DNA of 64,000 bases from Stutzerimonas kunmingensis (GCF_002929225.1 NZ_PISM01000014.1:744001-808000), one strand, 5' to 3'. Positions 35,137-44,756 are shown, counted from the stretch's first letter. The notes: generated by a model from the letters alone, not told the origin. Program-made: numbers and translations.

Positions 35137-36468
35137 TTGTTTGACCAATTCGCCCTGCACGAACGCCTGCTAAAGGCTGTCGCCGAACTCAAATTCGTCG
35201 AGCCGACTCCAGTGCAGGTGGCGGCCATTCCGCCGGCGCTGGAAGGGCGTGACCTGCGGGTGACGGCACAGACTGGCAGCGGCAAGACCGCCGCCTTCGT
35301 ACTGCCGATGCTCAATCGGCTGATTGGCGATGCCGTGGTGCGCACCGATGTTCGGGCGCTGATTCTGTTGCCGACCCGAGAGCTGGCGCAGCAGACGCTG
35401 AAGGAGGTCGAGCGTTTCTCGCAATTCACCTTCATCAAGTCGGCGATGATTACCGGGGGCGAGGACTTCAAGGTCCAGGCCGCAGTCATGCGCAAGGTGC
35501 CGGACATCCTCATCGGCACGCCTGGGCGCATGATCGAGCACCTGAATGCCGGCACGCTGGTCCTCAAGGATGTCGAGATGCTGATCCTCGACGAAGCCGA
35601 CCGCATGCTCGACATGGGCTTTGCCGAGGATGTGCAGCGTCTGGTCGGCGAGTGCGCCAAACGCCAGCAGACGCTGCTGTTTTCCGCGACCAGTGGCGGC
35701 GCCGCGCTGCGCGAGATGACCGCCAGCGTGCTGCGCGATCCGCTGCACCTGCAGCTCAACCGCGTCAGCGAACTCAACGAAGGCACGCGCCAGCAGATCA
35801 TCACTGCCGAAAACACCGAACATAAGGAAAAGTTGGTGCACTGGCTGCTCGCCAACGAGGCGTACAAGAAGGCAGTGATCTTCACCAACACCCGCGTACA
35901 GGCCGACCGCCTCTACGGCCGGCTCGTTGCCGAGGGCGTGAAGGCGTTTGTGCTGCATGGCGACAAGGACCAGAAAGACCGCAAGCTGGCGATCGACCGG
36001 GTCAAGGAAGGTGGCGTCAAGGTGCTGGTAGCGACCGACGTGGCGGCGCGCGGGCTGGATATCGAAGGGCTGGATCTGGTGATCAACTTCGACATGCCGC
36101 GCTCGGGCGACGAGTACGTGCACCGTATCGGTCGTACAGGGCGCGCCGGTGGCGAAGGGCTGGCGATCTCGCTGATCTGCCACAACGACTGGAACCTGAT
36201 GTCGAGCATCGAGCGTTATCTCAAGCAGCGTTTCGAGCGGCGGGTGATCAAGGGGCTGAAAGGCAGCTACATGGGCCCGAAGAACCTGAAAGCCTCGGGC
36301 AAGGCAGCTGGCACCAAGAAGAAAAAGATCGAGAAGAAGAAAGGCACCGAGAAGAAAGCCAAACCCGCCGGCAAGCGCCCGAACGGCGCCAAGCGCGAGT
36401 CACCGCCGCCGGTGGTGAGCCAGGATGGCATGGCGCCGCTCAAGCGCAAGAAGCCGACGGCCGAGTAA
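35137..36468 (+). CDS. DEAD-box RNA helicase (RhlE/SrmB-like)
   Basis: I start this gene at TTG 35137: GAGG ends 8 bases upstream and the protein then begins M-F-D-Q-F-A-L-H-E-R, as in Pseudomonas relatives, giving 443 residues. ATG starts at 35101 or earlier would add an unrelated leader. Motifs in order: Q motif with FVEPTPVQ, I (A-Q-T-G-S-G-K-T), Ia (PTRELAQQ), II (LDEADRMLD), III (S-A-T), IV (VIFTNTRVQAD), V (ATDVAARGLDI) and VI (HRIGRTGRAGG). The C-terminus (380-443) is K-rich, for RNA binding. It unwinds RNA in ribosome assembly or decay. Confidence 0.9.
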   Translation: MFDQFALHERLLKAVAELKFVEPTPVQVAAIPPALEGRDLRVTAQTGSGKTAAFVLPMLNRLIGDAVVRTDVRALILLPTRELAQQTLKEVERFSQFTFIKSAMITGGEDFKVQAAVMRKVPDILIGTPGRMIEHLNAGTLVLKDVEMLILDEADRMLDMGFAEDVQRLVGECAKRQQTLLFSATSGGAALREMTASVLRDPLHLQLNRVSELNEGTRQQIITAENTEHKEKLVHWLLANEAYKKAVIFTNTRVQADRLYGRLVAEGVKAFVLHGDKDQKDRKLAIDRVKEGGVKVLVATDVAARGLDIEGLDLVINFDMPRSGDEYVHRIGRTGRAGGEGLAISLICHNDWNLMSSIERYLKQRFERRVIKGLKGSYMGPKNLKASGKAAGTKKKKIEKKKGTEKKAKPAGKRPNGAKRESPPPVVSQDGMAPLKRKKPTAE

Positions 36469-36484
36469 CCGTCGGCCTTCAGCC

Positions 36485-36781
36485 TCAGCGCTGCGCGTCG
36501 GCCGGTGGGATGTCGGCCTCGCGCTCCGCTTCCTCGATCTGCGTCAGACGCTTGTCATAGGCCTCGCACTCATCGCCCAACTGGTCGGCGGTGCGCTTGG
36601 CTTCCATCTGGCGAATCTCCTCATTGATTTCCTTGGCGCGCTCCGGATTGCTCTTGGTGAGCTGATTCACGCGTTCGGCCAGCTGTTCGGCCTTGGCATT
36701 CACTTCGTCCGGGGTGCACGCGGCGTGCACGGTCGGGCTGGCCAGTGCGGCAGCGGTCAGGGCAATCATCAGCAATTTCAT
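36485..36781 (-). CDS. Small exported protein, helical
   Basis: A 98-residue protein with a signal peptide (MKLLMIALTAAALASPTVHA, cut near residue 20) and GAGGAG upstream of ATG 36781. The mature part is all charged helix: CTPDEVNAKAEQLAERVNQL and NPERAKEINEEIRQMEAKR with a second cysteine at GDECEAYDK, so one disulphide is possible. No named domain. It converges with the helicase gene. Related short proteins occur in pseudomonads; function unknown. Confidence 0.7.
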   Translation of the reverse strand: MKLLMIALTAAALASPTVHAACTPDEVNAKAEQLAERVNQLTKSNPERAKEINEEIRQMEAKRTADQLGDECEAYDKRLTQIEEAEREADIPPADAQR

Positions 36782-36882
36782 GGCTCGCTCCTCGTTCAAT
36801 CGGTCTGAACGGTGGATCGCAGCGCAGCCGCTTTAGTTCAGACAACGAACCGGTCGCCATGGTGAACGGTCCCAATCAGTAG

Positions 36883-37161
36883 GCGCCTCATTCGAGAGGC
36901 GGACATCTGCTGCCGAATCTGGACAGTCTGCGTGCCGAAGCGGCCGATTACGAAAGTCTGCTATTCGAGGGTGGCTTCATCGTTTCGCGGCCCGAGGAGG
37001 AGGGCGGCAATGGCGAGAATTTCGTCCTGACCGAGCGCGGCTCGCGTTTGCTGGCGATCCTTGACGATCCGCAGGAGGCGCAGCGCCAGCACCTGGCGGA
37101 CAAGGGCGATGCGGCGCTGGTGCCGGAAGTGTTCGACGAGATGGCGGCCGGTCGCCCATGA
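36883..37161 (+). pseudogene. Open frame with no start codon, possible regulator remnant
   Basis: The 92-codon frame runs from after a TAG at 36880 to TGA 37159-37161. There is no in-frame ATG, GTG or TTG before codon 55. The protein reads naturally: LLPNLDSLRAEAADYESLLF, SRPEEEGGNGENFVLTERGS and RLLAILDDPQEAQRQHLADK, with high GC at third positions. It could be a winged-helix-like C-terminal part of a small protein whose 5' end was lost or mutated, or the true start is non-standard. It ends 12 bases before the convergent LysR gene's stop. Confidence 0.45.
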
Positions 37162-37173
37162 CCGGCGTTGTCG

Positions 37174-38028
37174 TCACAGGCGAAAGCCATCGGCGATGTA
37201 GCCGGCGAGCGTTTCGCTGACCGGCGACTGCTGCTGCGGGTTGCGCAGCAGCACGATGCTGGTCTGAGGCAGGCGCGGCAGGCCCTCCTTTTCACCGAGT
37301 ATCTGCAGATCGGCAGGAATCAGGCTCTGCAGCTGTGCGGTCAGCGCCAATCCTGCACCCACGATCGCCATGATCGCCGACAGGCTCGGGCTGCTATAGG
37401 CGATCCGGTACTCGATTTCCCGCGCATCCAGCGCATTGCATACCCAGGCGCGACAGAAGCAATCGGTATTGAACGTTGCCAGCGGCAGGGGGCGATGCTC
37501 ATGCAGGTCAAAGCCCGGGGCGGCGGCCCAGACGACGTGCTCCTGGCGCAGCAACTGGCCGATCTCGGTGCCCGGTTCGCGGGTGACGATGCTCAGGTCC
37601 AGATCCCGTCGCTGCAACAACTGGGTCGATGGCTCGCAATGCACCTCGACTTGCACCAGCGGATACGCCTGGGCGAAGCGCGAAAGAATGCCGGGTAGAA
37701 AACGCATGACGTAATCGTCTGGCGTGCCGATGCGCACCGCGCCGACCATGTGTGGCTGGCGCAGGGTGGTCATGACTTCGCCGTGCAGTTTGAGAATGCG
37801 CCGCGCGTAGCCCAGCAGTATCTGGCCCTCGGCAGTAAACCTGACCTGCCGACCGTTGCGCTCGAATAGCGGGCGCTGTAACACATCCTCTTCCAGGCGT
37901 TTCATCTGCATGCTCACCGCCGACTGGGTGCGGTTCACCGCGGCTGCGGCACGGGTGAAGCCACCGTGGTCGGCGATGGCCACGAAGCTGCGCAGCAGTT
38001 CGGTGTCGATATTCGGGTAGTTGGCCAT
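37174..38028 (-). CDS. LysR-type transcriptional regulator
   Basis: A 284-residue regulator. Winged helix: LLRSFVAIADHGGFTRAAAA, then VNRTQSAVSMQMKRLEED and LFERNGRQVRFTAEGQILL. The effector part contains GAVRIGTPDDYVMRFLPGIL, LDLSIVTREP and VVWAAAPGF. It is similar to regulators of the glutathione or oxidative-stress type only by memory; no effector is clear. The gene is 97 bases from the divergent DUF1127 gene, which is a possible target. Confidence 0.88.
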   Translation of the reverse strand: MANYPNIDTELLRSFVAIADHGGFTRAAAAVNRTQSAVSMQMKRLEEDVLQRPLFERNGRQVRFTAEGQILLGYARRILKLHGEVMTTLRQPHMVGAVRIGTPDDYVMRFLPGILSRFAQAYPLVQVEVHCEPSTQLLQRRDLDLSIVTREPGTEIGQLLRQEHVVWAAAPGFDLHEHRPLPLATFNTDCFCRAWVCNALDAREIEYRIAYSSPSLSAIMAIVGAGLALTAQLQSLIPADLQILGEKEGLPRLPQTSIVLLRNPQQQSPVSETLAGYIADGFRL

Positions 38029-38124
38029 TCATCAATCCTCGAGATGCAAGGCATCAGGAACATTCGTTGGATTGATCTTAATCCGGGCGCGAGACTGACG
38101 CCAACCCAACTGGAGGGCGTCGTG

Positions 38125-38361
38125 ATGAACATGCACAAAGTCGCTTTGCAATCTTTCCATCTGCCGAAGGCACTTCGGGCACCCGCGCCGGGATTGCTGC
38201 GACAGGCCTGGCACAAGCTGCAGCGCTGGAACGAACTGGCACGCCAACGGCGCCAGCTGGCCGCGCTCGGTGACGACGTGCTCAAGGACATCGGCCGCAG
38301 CCGTGCCGATATCGAATGGGAAGCGAACCGGCCGTTTTGGGACGACCCTGATCGTCAGTGA
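38125..38361 (+). CDS. DUF1127 small protein (YjiS-like)
   Basis: A 78-residue protein from the ATG at 38125 with GGAGG 9 bases upstream. The C-terminal half has the DUF1127 signature: W-x-x-R-R-Q-L-A-A-L-G-D-D-V-L-K-D-I-G-R-S, and ends WEANRPFWDD. DUF1127 proteins bind RNA or act in stress and phosphate metabolism in some bacteria. It lies divergent from the LysR gene and overlaps the 3' end of the TauE gene by 7 bases, tail to tail. Confidence 0.85.
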   Translation: MNMHKVALQSFHLPKALRAPAPGLLRQAWHKLQRWNELARQRRQLAALGDDVLKDIGRSRADIEWEANRPFWDDPDRQ

Positions 38362-39110
38362 CCCAGCACCAGCTTTTGAATCCCCAGCGACAGGCTGACG
38401 GTGACCAACATCAGCGCGAACAGGCGCTGCAGCAGACTGCTGTTGAGGTATTGCGCCAGGCGATTACCGGCCAGCACGCCGAAGGCACCGCCCAGCGCCA
38501 GGCCACCGAGCAGCGGTAGCGGTGGCTCGGCATCGGTGAGGTAGAGCAGGAAGCCACCGCCGCTGACGACGGCGATCACCGCCATCGAGGTGGCGATGGC
38601 GCTGAGCAGCGATAGCGAAGTAAACCAGAGCAGCGCCGGGACGATGAGAAAGCCGCCGCCGACACCCATCAGCCCGGAGAGCAGGCCAACGCCAACGCCG
38701 ATGCCCAGCAGCGCCATCTGTCGGTCCTCGACGTTCTCCTTGGCCGGCAGGTTGGCGCCGCGCCACATGCGCCAGGCGGACCACAGCACCAACAGGCAGA
38801 AACCGATGATCAGTGCGCGCTCCGGTATGAACTGCCCGAGCCATTGACCGGTAGCGTTGCCCGGCAAGCCGCAGACAGCCAGCAGCATGACCGGGCGCCA
38901 GGCGATCTGGCCGAGCCGTGCCCGCGGAATCGCGCCGATGAGTGCGGACATGGCCACCGCACCGAGGCTGACGCCGATGGCATCGCGCAATGGCAGGTGC
39001 AGGCTGAGTAGCAGGGGCAGGGCGACCAACGAGCCACCGGCGCCGGTGAGGCCAAGCAACAGGCCGAGAATGAGGCCGATGCCCAGTGCTTCCAGCAGTA
39101 GAACGTCCAT
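38355..39110 (-). CDS. TauE/SafE-family anion exporter
   Basis: A 251-residue inner-membrane protein with about eight TM segments. It begins LGIGLILGLLLGLTGAGGSL, the first of two repeats of the G-x-x-G-G-G/S motif, and the second is GVGLLSGLMGVGGGFLIVPALL; these are the hallmark of TauE/SafE sulfite or organic anion exporters. Substrate unknown; no sulfur genes lie nearby. Its 3' end overlaps the DUF1127 gene. Upstream 173 bases separate it from the c-type haem protein. Confidence 0.88.
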   Translation of the reverse strand: MDVLLLEALGIGLILGLLLGLTGAGGSLVALPLLLSLHLPLRDAIGVSLGAVAMSALIGAIPRARLGQIAWRPVMLLAVCGLPGNATGQWLGQFIPERALIIGFCLLVLWSAWRMWRGANLPAKENVEDRQMALLGIGVGVGLLSGLMGVGGGFLIVPALLWFTSLSLLSAIATSMAVIAVVSGGGFLLYLTDAEPPLPLLGGLALGGAFGVLAGNRLAQYLNSSLLQRLFALMLVTVSLSLGIQKLVLGH

Positions 39111-39283
39111 CAGGCAAAGCTGCCGGATGCCAGGGGAATGGTAGGGACCGTATCGGTTTGCATGCGTGCTCCGTCGTCAGCGTTCCATCGTCCATCGTTG
39201 GTACGCTCGCGCTGGCGAGCGTTTCTTGGATGAACGGCGGGTCGCAGCGGTGCCACGCACCCGCCGACGGAGTGTACGGCCTA

Positions 39284-39841
39284 TCAGCGTGGCAGGGCAC
39301 GGCTGAGGGTGAAGGCGCCGCGCAGATCGCCCTCGCGAAACCCGCGGGCCTGATCCTGCGGGTAGTGCTGGTCGATCAGCTCCACCAGCTCCGGCTTGAT
39401 CTTTTCGCCGTGACAACCCAGGCAGGCCTCAGCGGTGCCGATCGCCTGCATGTAGCGGTACTCGCCTGCCACTATCTCACCATGCTTGAGCTGTTCGATC
39501 GGTTCACCTGCAGCCGAACGCTTGGCGAACTGCTCCAACACCGAGCGCTCCCAGGTGTCTGGCGCGTTGTCCGGATTGCGCAGCTTCAGCGCCGTGCGGC
39601 CTACCTTCCAGGGCGCCTGGCTATGCTGGCTGGCGATTTCCGGCGCGAGAAGACGGCATGCCTTGACGGCTTCCGCCGGGCCACCGTCTGCCATCGCCTG
39701 CTTGACCGTGCCAAGCAACTGCTGCTGGAACGGTGGAATCAGGCTGGCAGCCTCGCCGCGCAGCTGCTCGGTATCGACGTCAGGCGCGGCGTGGGCCTGC
39801 AATGCAAACCAGCCGAGCGTCAGCAAAGACAGTGATTTCAT
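39284..39841 (-). CDS. DUF3365 periplasmic c-type haem protein
   Basis: A 185-residue exported protein from ATG 39841 (GGGAGG upstream); the longer open frame is unsupported. Signal peptide MKSLSLLTLGWFALQAHA. The haem site is C-L-G-C-H near residue 147. Its context VKACRLLAPEIA, GRTALKLRNPDNAPDTWE matches the DUF3365/Tll0287-like domain used as a haem sensor or electron carrier. It has no cytochrome or sensor partner nearby, so it may be a stand-alone redox protein. The role is inferred. Confidence 0.85.
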   Translation of the reverse strand: MKSLSLLTLGWFALQAHAAPDVDTEQLRGEAASLIPPFQQQLLGTVKQAMADGGPAEAVKACRLLAPEIASQHSQAPWKVGRTALKLRNPDNAPDTWERSVLEQFAKRSAAGEPIEQLKHGEIVAGEYRYMQAIGTAEACLGCHGEKIKPELVELIDQHYPQDQARGFREGDLRGAFTLSRALPR

Positions 39842-39945
39842 GATGCCTCCCAGGATGTGAAGTATAGTGGGGGGAGTATCCGTGCGGACGGCGCACGATG
39901 CAAGCCACAGCCTGCGGTAGGCAGCGGCTCGGGCATCGGAACGTC

Positions 39946-41928
39946 TCAGGTACCGCGAATCAGCTTGCGTAGCAGGAAACGATTGGGGTGGCAGGCTTCG
40001 GCGACGTCCCGAGGCAGCGGCAACGGTTCGTCGTCCAGCCAGGCGGCCAGCAGCTCGCCGGACAGCGGGGCGCTGATCATTCCGCGCGAGCCATGTGCAG
40101 TATTGACGTACAGCCCGTCGAGCCACGGGCAGGGCGCGTGTAGCGACTGACGGGCGTTCTTGCCCAACGCCGCATAGGTTTCGGCGAAGGCGTCGGGCTC
40201 GGCCAGTGGCCCGATCAGCGGCAGATAGTCCGGGCTGGTACAGCGAAATGCCACGCGCCCATCCAGCATCTCAGTACGCTGCGGGTCCGCCTGCAGACGC
40301 TCGTACAGGTCCGCTGAAATCTGCTCGAGCATTTCCAGATTCGCCTGGTGTTCGGCGACGCTGGGGGTATCGTCGGTCTGCTGGAAGTTGAAGCTGGCAC
40401 CCAACGTGTGCGTGCCATCTCGGGGTGGTGCGACGTAGCCCTTGGCGCACAGCACGGTGCGCAGCTGGCCGCTCTGGGTGTTCGCCGGCAGGCAGGAAAT
40501 CTGCCCGCGAATACGCTTGAGCGGCAGCCAGGCGCTCTGGCTGAAACGCGCGGCGTCCGCCGCGCCGGTCAGGATCACCACGGGCGCTTCGGCCAACAAC
40601 GCTTGGCCGCCCAGCACCTGCCAGGATTGCCCGTTGCGGCGCAATTCGAGCGCTTCATGATGCCTGTGCAGCTCGATTCCCGGTCGCCGCAGCAGCCATT
40701 GGCATAGCGCCGGTGGGTTGGCCCAGCCGGCTTCGGGGTAGAACAATCCGCCCTCGGCCAGGGCCACTCCGGCCAGCGCCTCAGCGGCTTCGCGCGACAG
40801 CGGATGGACCAGCGAGGCCGGGAAGGCTGCCGCCAGCTCGGCCTGGCGTTCGCGCTCCTTTTCGTCGTAGATCAGTTGCAGTACGCCGCATGCCTGCCAG
40901 TCCTGGCCTGCTTGCAGATTGCTCAGCAACCGGCGCGTGTAGCTGAAGCCGCTGACCACCAGCCGCGACAGTGCGGTGCCGTGGGCAGAAAGCTTGAGGT
41001 AGAGCACGCCTTGCGGGTTGCCCGAGCCTTCCTGTGCCGCCGCGGCGTGACGCTCGAGCACGGTCACCTTCCAGCCGCGAGCGGTCAGCGATGCAGCCGT
41101 CGCGCAGCCGGCCAGGCCGGCGCCGACAATTACCGCGTGGCGTTCGGCCGTCGTATAGCCCGGGCGAGCGAACCAGGGTTTGTCCGAAATGCTGACGTTG
41201 GCGGCTCGCAGGCGCCCGCGCAGAATCTCGCGTTTGTGGCCGTAGCCGGGCACCCGCTGCATGTCGAAGCCGGCCTCGATCAGGCCGCGCCGCACAAAGC
41301 CGGCGCTGGTGAACGTGCCCAGCGTTGCGTCGGGCGCGCAAAGCCTGGCCAGCTCGGCGAACAGCATCGGTTGCCACATCTGCGGATTCTTCGCCGGGGC
41401 AAAGCCGTCGAGGAACCAGGCATCGACCTGCGCATCCAGGCTTGGCAGGCATTCGAGCACGTCGCCGATCAGCAGGGTCAGCACAACGCGGCCGCCAGCG
41501 AAGACGAAACGCTGATAGCCCGGATTCAGCGCCACGTACTGTTGCAGCAGTTGCTCAGACTGCTCTCGCAGCTCTGGCCACAGGGCCAGTGCGCGCTGCA
41601 GGTCCTCGCGGGTCAGCGGGTGTTTTTCGACGCTGATGAAGTGCAGCCGCGCCTGCGGGTGGGCTACGCGCTCGAACAGATGCCATGCACAAAGAAAGTT
41701 CAGCCCGGTACCGAAGCCGGTCTCACCAATCACCAGGCGCTGGTTGTCCTGTAGCGCGGCGAAGCGTTGGGGCAGATCGTTCTGCGTGAGGAACACATGT
41801 TCGGTCTCGGCCATGCCGCTGGCGCGGGAGAAGTACACGTCGCCGTACTGGCGGGACTGCGGCAGGCCGTTCTCGTCCCAGTCGAGTTCGGCATGCTGGA
41901 AGGCGTCGGAAGCGGGGTGGTCGTTCAT
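39946..41928 (-). CDS. mnmC: Bifunctional tRNA mnm5s2U34 enzyme MnmC
   Basis: A 660-residue fusion that finishes the mnm5s2U modification at wobble position 34. The N-terminal methyltransferase (about 1-240) has GETGFGTGLNFLCAW near residue 68 as the SAM site and FLDGFAPAKNPQMW near 172. The C-terminal oxidoreductase (about 260-660) begins with the FAD fold HAVIVGAGLAGCATAASLTA. Both halves are complete, so the protein should carry out cmnm5 to nm5 and then nm5 to mnm5. AGGAA precedes the ATG. It sits alone between gacS and the haem-protein gene. Confidence 0.96.
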   Translation of the reverse strand: MNDHPASDAFQHAELDWDENGLPQSRQYGDVYFSRASGMAETEHVFLTQNDLPQRFAALQDNQRLVIGETGFGTGLNFLCAWHLFERVAHPQARLHFISVEKHPLTREDLQRALALWPELREQSEQLLQQYVALNPGYQRFVFAGGRVVLTLLIGDVLECLPSLDAQVDAWFLDGFAPAKNPQMWQPMLFAELARLCAPDATLGTFTSAGFVRRGLIEAGFDMQRVPGYGHKREILRGRLRAANVSISDKPWFARPGYTTAERHAVIVGAGLAGCATAASLTARGWKVTVLERHAAAAQEGSGNPQGVLYLKLSAHGTALSRLVVSGFSYTRRLLSNLQAGQDWQACGVLQLIYDEKERERQAELAAAFPASLVHPLSREAAEALAGVALAEGGLFYPEAGWANPPALCQWLLRRPGIELHRHHEALELRRNGQSWQVLGGQALLAEAPVVILTGAADAARFSQSAWLPLKRIRGQISCLPANTQSGQLRTVLCAKGYVAPPRDGTHTLGASFNFQQTDDTPSVAEHQANLEMLEQISADLYERLQADPQRTEMLDGRVAFRCTSPDYLPLIGPLAEPDAFAETYAALGKNARQSLHAPCPWLDGLYVNTAHGSRGMISAPLSGELLAAWLDDEPLPLPRDVAEACHPNRFLLRKLIRGT

Positions 41929-41999
41929 GCTGGTTCCTGAAAGAACGGTGCAACGCGATGGGCGTCGCCGGGCGCAGATGAGGCACCCGGCACGGTCGA

Positions 42000-44756
42000 T
42001 CAGCCGTCGACCTGGATTTCCTGCTCCAGGCGGCTGATGGCTGCGTCCAGCTCATCGAGCGCGGCCTCGCTGTCCGGATGGTTCTGCTTGAGCAGCGTCT
42101 CGCTCTGCTGACAGGCGTTGCGCAACTGCGGCACGCCGCAATAACGGGTGGCGCCATGCAGGCGGTGCACGCGCTCGATCAGCGCCTGGCGATCCCCTGC
42201 CTGGCGGGCTTCGCGAATGGTTCGGCGGTCGCCTTCCAGTGACTGCAGCAGCATGCCGAGCATGTCATCGGCAAGATCGGCCTTGCCTGCCGCCAGGCGC
42301 AGGCCTTCTTCCTCATCCAGCACTTTCAGGGTCGGTTCAGCCTGCTGCGGCGGCTCCGCTGCACGCTGCGGCTGGCTGCGCAGGGCCAAGCCGGTCCACT
42401 TCAGCACCACCTGGGCGAGCTGCCGGTCGCTGATGGGTTTGGTCAGGTAGTCGTCCATGCCGCTCTGCAGCAGCGAGCGTTTCTCGTTTGCCAGTGCATG
42501 AGCCGTGAGCGCGATGATCGGTAATGGCGCGCTGTTGTTGGTGTGCTCCCAGTGGCGAATGGCTTCGGTGGCCTGTCGGCCGTCCATGCCGGGCATTTGC
42601 ACGTCCATCAGGATCAGGTCGAACGCATGCTGCTTGACCGCGTCCAGCGCGGCGGGGCCGTTATCCACCGCAACGACTTCGGCGCCCATATCGCCGAGCA
42701 GCGTTTTTACCAGCAGCAGGTTGGCCGGATTGTCATCCACGCAAAGCACACGCGCCGGTCGATCGGGCGCCGCCGCGGTGGGTTCCGGATAGCTTTGGTT
42801 GGGGCGTACCAGCGCCACCAGTACGCGTTGCAGCTTGCGCGTGCAGGCGGGTTTGCCCTGCAGCTGGGTATAGCTGTGGGCTTCCGGGAGGGCGTCGTGG
42901 TAGTGGCCCTGCTCGGTGGTCGGGCACAGCACCACGCATTTGCAGCCGAGCGCCTCGATCTCCATCAGGCGCCTGCTGAGCGCGTCCGGCTCGATTTCGC
43001 GGCCGGTGACGCCGAGCACGGCGAGGTCGATCAGCTGGCTGCCCTGGCGCTGAGCGCTGATGGTTTCCTGCATCTGGTCGAGGGTATCGAAGGTGTGCAC
43101 TTCGAGGCCGAGGCTTTCCAGCTGATGCTGCAATGCCTGGCGGGCCAGTGGGTGCTGCTCCAGCAATGCGATCCGCCGGCCCTGCAAAGCCGGGTGCGGC
43201 AGGTCTTCGATGTCGTCCCGTGCCTTCGGCAGGCTGAGGCTGATCCAGAACTCGGAGCCTTCGTCGGGGATGCTGTCGACACCGATCTCGCCGCCCATCT
43301 GCTCGATCAGTCGTTTGGAAATGACCAGTCCAAGGCCGGTACCGCCTGGCTGGCGCGACATGGAGTTGTCCGCCTGACTGAAGGCCTGGAACAGCGCGCG
43401 CAGGTCCTGATCGGTCAGGCCGATGCCGGTGTCCTGCACGCTGATGCGCAGCTGGGCGCGATCGGTATTGTCGTCCTCGACCATGGCGCGGACGGCGATG
43501 GTGCCTTCGTTGGTGAACTTGATCGCGTTACTGATCAGATTGGTCAGCACCTGTTTGAGGCGCAGCGGATCGCCCAGCAGCGACAGCGGCGTGTCGCGAT
43601 AGACCAGGCTGACCAGCTCCAGATGCTTGGTGTGTGCAGCCGGGGCGAGGATGGTCAGTGTGTCCTCGATCAGATCACGGAGGTTGAACGGGACACTGTC
43701 GAGCACCAGCTTGCCGGCCTCGATCTTGGAGAAGTCGAGTATCTCGTTGATGATTCCGAGCAGGCTGTCGGCGGACTGCTCGATGGTGCCCAGATAATCC
43801 TGCTGGCGCGGAGTGAGGTCGCTTTTCTGCAGCAGCTGGGTGAAGCCGAGGATGCCGTTCAGTGGCGTGCGGATCTCGTGGCTCATGTTGGCGAGGAATT
43901 CGGATTTGATCCGGCTGGCCTCCAGGGCCTCCTTGCGCGCCAGGTCCAGTTCGATGTTCTGGATCTCGATGGTTTCCAGGTTCTGCTGCACATCCTCGGT
44001 GGCCTGGTCGATGCTCTGCTGCAGTTCTTCACGGGCGCTGAGCAGTGCTTCGGCCATGCGGTTGATGCCGGACGCCAGCTCATCCATTTCATGGCTGCCC
44101 AACGGCGGCAGGCGGGTTTCCAGATGGCCGTCCTTGAGTTGGGCGACCGCGGCCTTGACGCGCTGCAGCGGCAGGCTGATGGCGCGGCTCATGCGCAGCG
44201 CGAGCAGCGCGGTGATGATCAGCCCCGCGCCGACCAGGAACAGGCTGGTCAGCAGGCTGCGATAGCCGCGCAGCAGGGTGTTGTGGTGTGACAGTTCCAG
44301 CTCCAGCCAGCCGATGAGCTTTTCTTCCGGCCCGCGGGCTTCGTCGGCGAGGTTGAGGTGACGGCTGAGCACCGGCATCAGGATGCGCGTATGGTCCATG
44401 CTGCTGACGCGGGTCAGCCCTTCCGGATCGCCCGGTGGCGGCGGGGTCAGCATTCGCGGGCCGGCGTGTACGCGTTGAACGCGTTCGGGATCGAGAATGG
44501 TCACGGCGCGGACGTCGGCCTGATCCAGCACCTGGGTCAGGATGCGCTGCAGGCGTTTGTCGTAGCCCAGATTCATGGCAGGCGCGGCCAGTGGCGCCAG
44601 CTGCTCGGCGATGAGCTGGCCGCGCTCGTCGAGCTGGTGGCGCATCTCGGACAGCTGCATCCAGGTGAAGTAGGCACCGAGCACCACCGCCAGCAAGGTG
44701 CTGGGCAGCAGCGTCAGCATCAGCACGCGGCCACGAATTCCTAGGTCTTTCAGCAC
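42000..44756 (-). CDS. gacS: Hybrid sensor kinase GacS (BarA family)
   Basis: A 918-residue global regulator kinase. The start is GTG at 44756, giving MLKDLGIRGRVLMLTLLPS as in other GacS. TM1 spans 10-31, a periplasmic loop follows, TM2 spans 168-188, then HAMP. The H box is FLANMSHEIRTPLNGILG with H293. ATPase motifs: NLISNAIKF, QDTGIGL and GGTGLGLVISKRL. A receiver domain (about 665-785) has LILMDVQMPGMDG with the phospho-aspartate. The C-terminal HPt domain (about 820-918) has RVHRLHGATRYCG with the transfer histidine. It signals to GacA and small RNAs that sequester RsmA, controlling secondary metabolism and biofilm. Confidence 0.96.
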   Translation of the reverse strand: MLKDLGIRGRVLMLTLLPSTLLAVVLGAYFTWMQLSEMRHQLDERGQLIAEQLAPLAAPAMNLGYDKRLQRILTQVLDQADVRAVTILDPERVQRVHAGPRMLTPPPPGDPEGLTRVSSMDHTRILMPVLSRHLNLADEARGPEEKLIGWLELELSHHNTLLRGYRSLLTSLFLVGAGLIITALLALRMSRAISLPLQRVKAAVAQLKDGHLETRLPPLGSHEMDELASGINRMAEALLSAREELQQSIDQATEDVQQNLETIEIQNIELDLARKEALEASRIKSEFLANMSHEIRTPLNGILGFTQLLQKSDLTPRQQDYLGTIEQSADSLLGIINEILDFSKIEAGKLVLDSVPFNLRDLIEDTLTILAPAAHTKHLELVSLVYRDTPLSLLGDPLRLKQVLTNLISNAIKFTNEGTIAVRAMVEDDNTDRAQLRISVQDTGIGLTDQDLRALFQAFSQADNSMSRQPGGTGLGLVISKRLIEQMGGEIGVDSIPDEGSEFWISLSLPKARDDIEDLPHPALQGRRIALLEQHPLARQALQHQLESLGLEVHTFDTLDQMQETISAQRQGSQLIDLAVLGVTGREIEPDALSRRLMEIEALGCKCVVLCPTTEQGHYHDALPEAHSYTQLQGKPACTRKLQRVLVALVRPNQSYPEPTAAAPDRPARVLCVDDNPANLLLVKTLLGDMGAEVVAVDNGPAALDAVKQHAFDLILMDVQMPGMDGRQATEAIRHWEHTNNSAPLPIIALTAHALANEKRSLLQSGMDDYLTKPISDRQLAQVVLKWTGLALRSQPQRAAEPPQQAEPTLKVLDEEEGLRLAAGKADLADDMLGMLLQSLEGDRRTIREARQAGDRQALIERVHRLHGATRYCGVPQLRNACQQSETLLKQNHPDSEAALDELDAAISRLEQEIQVDG

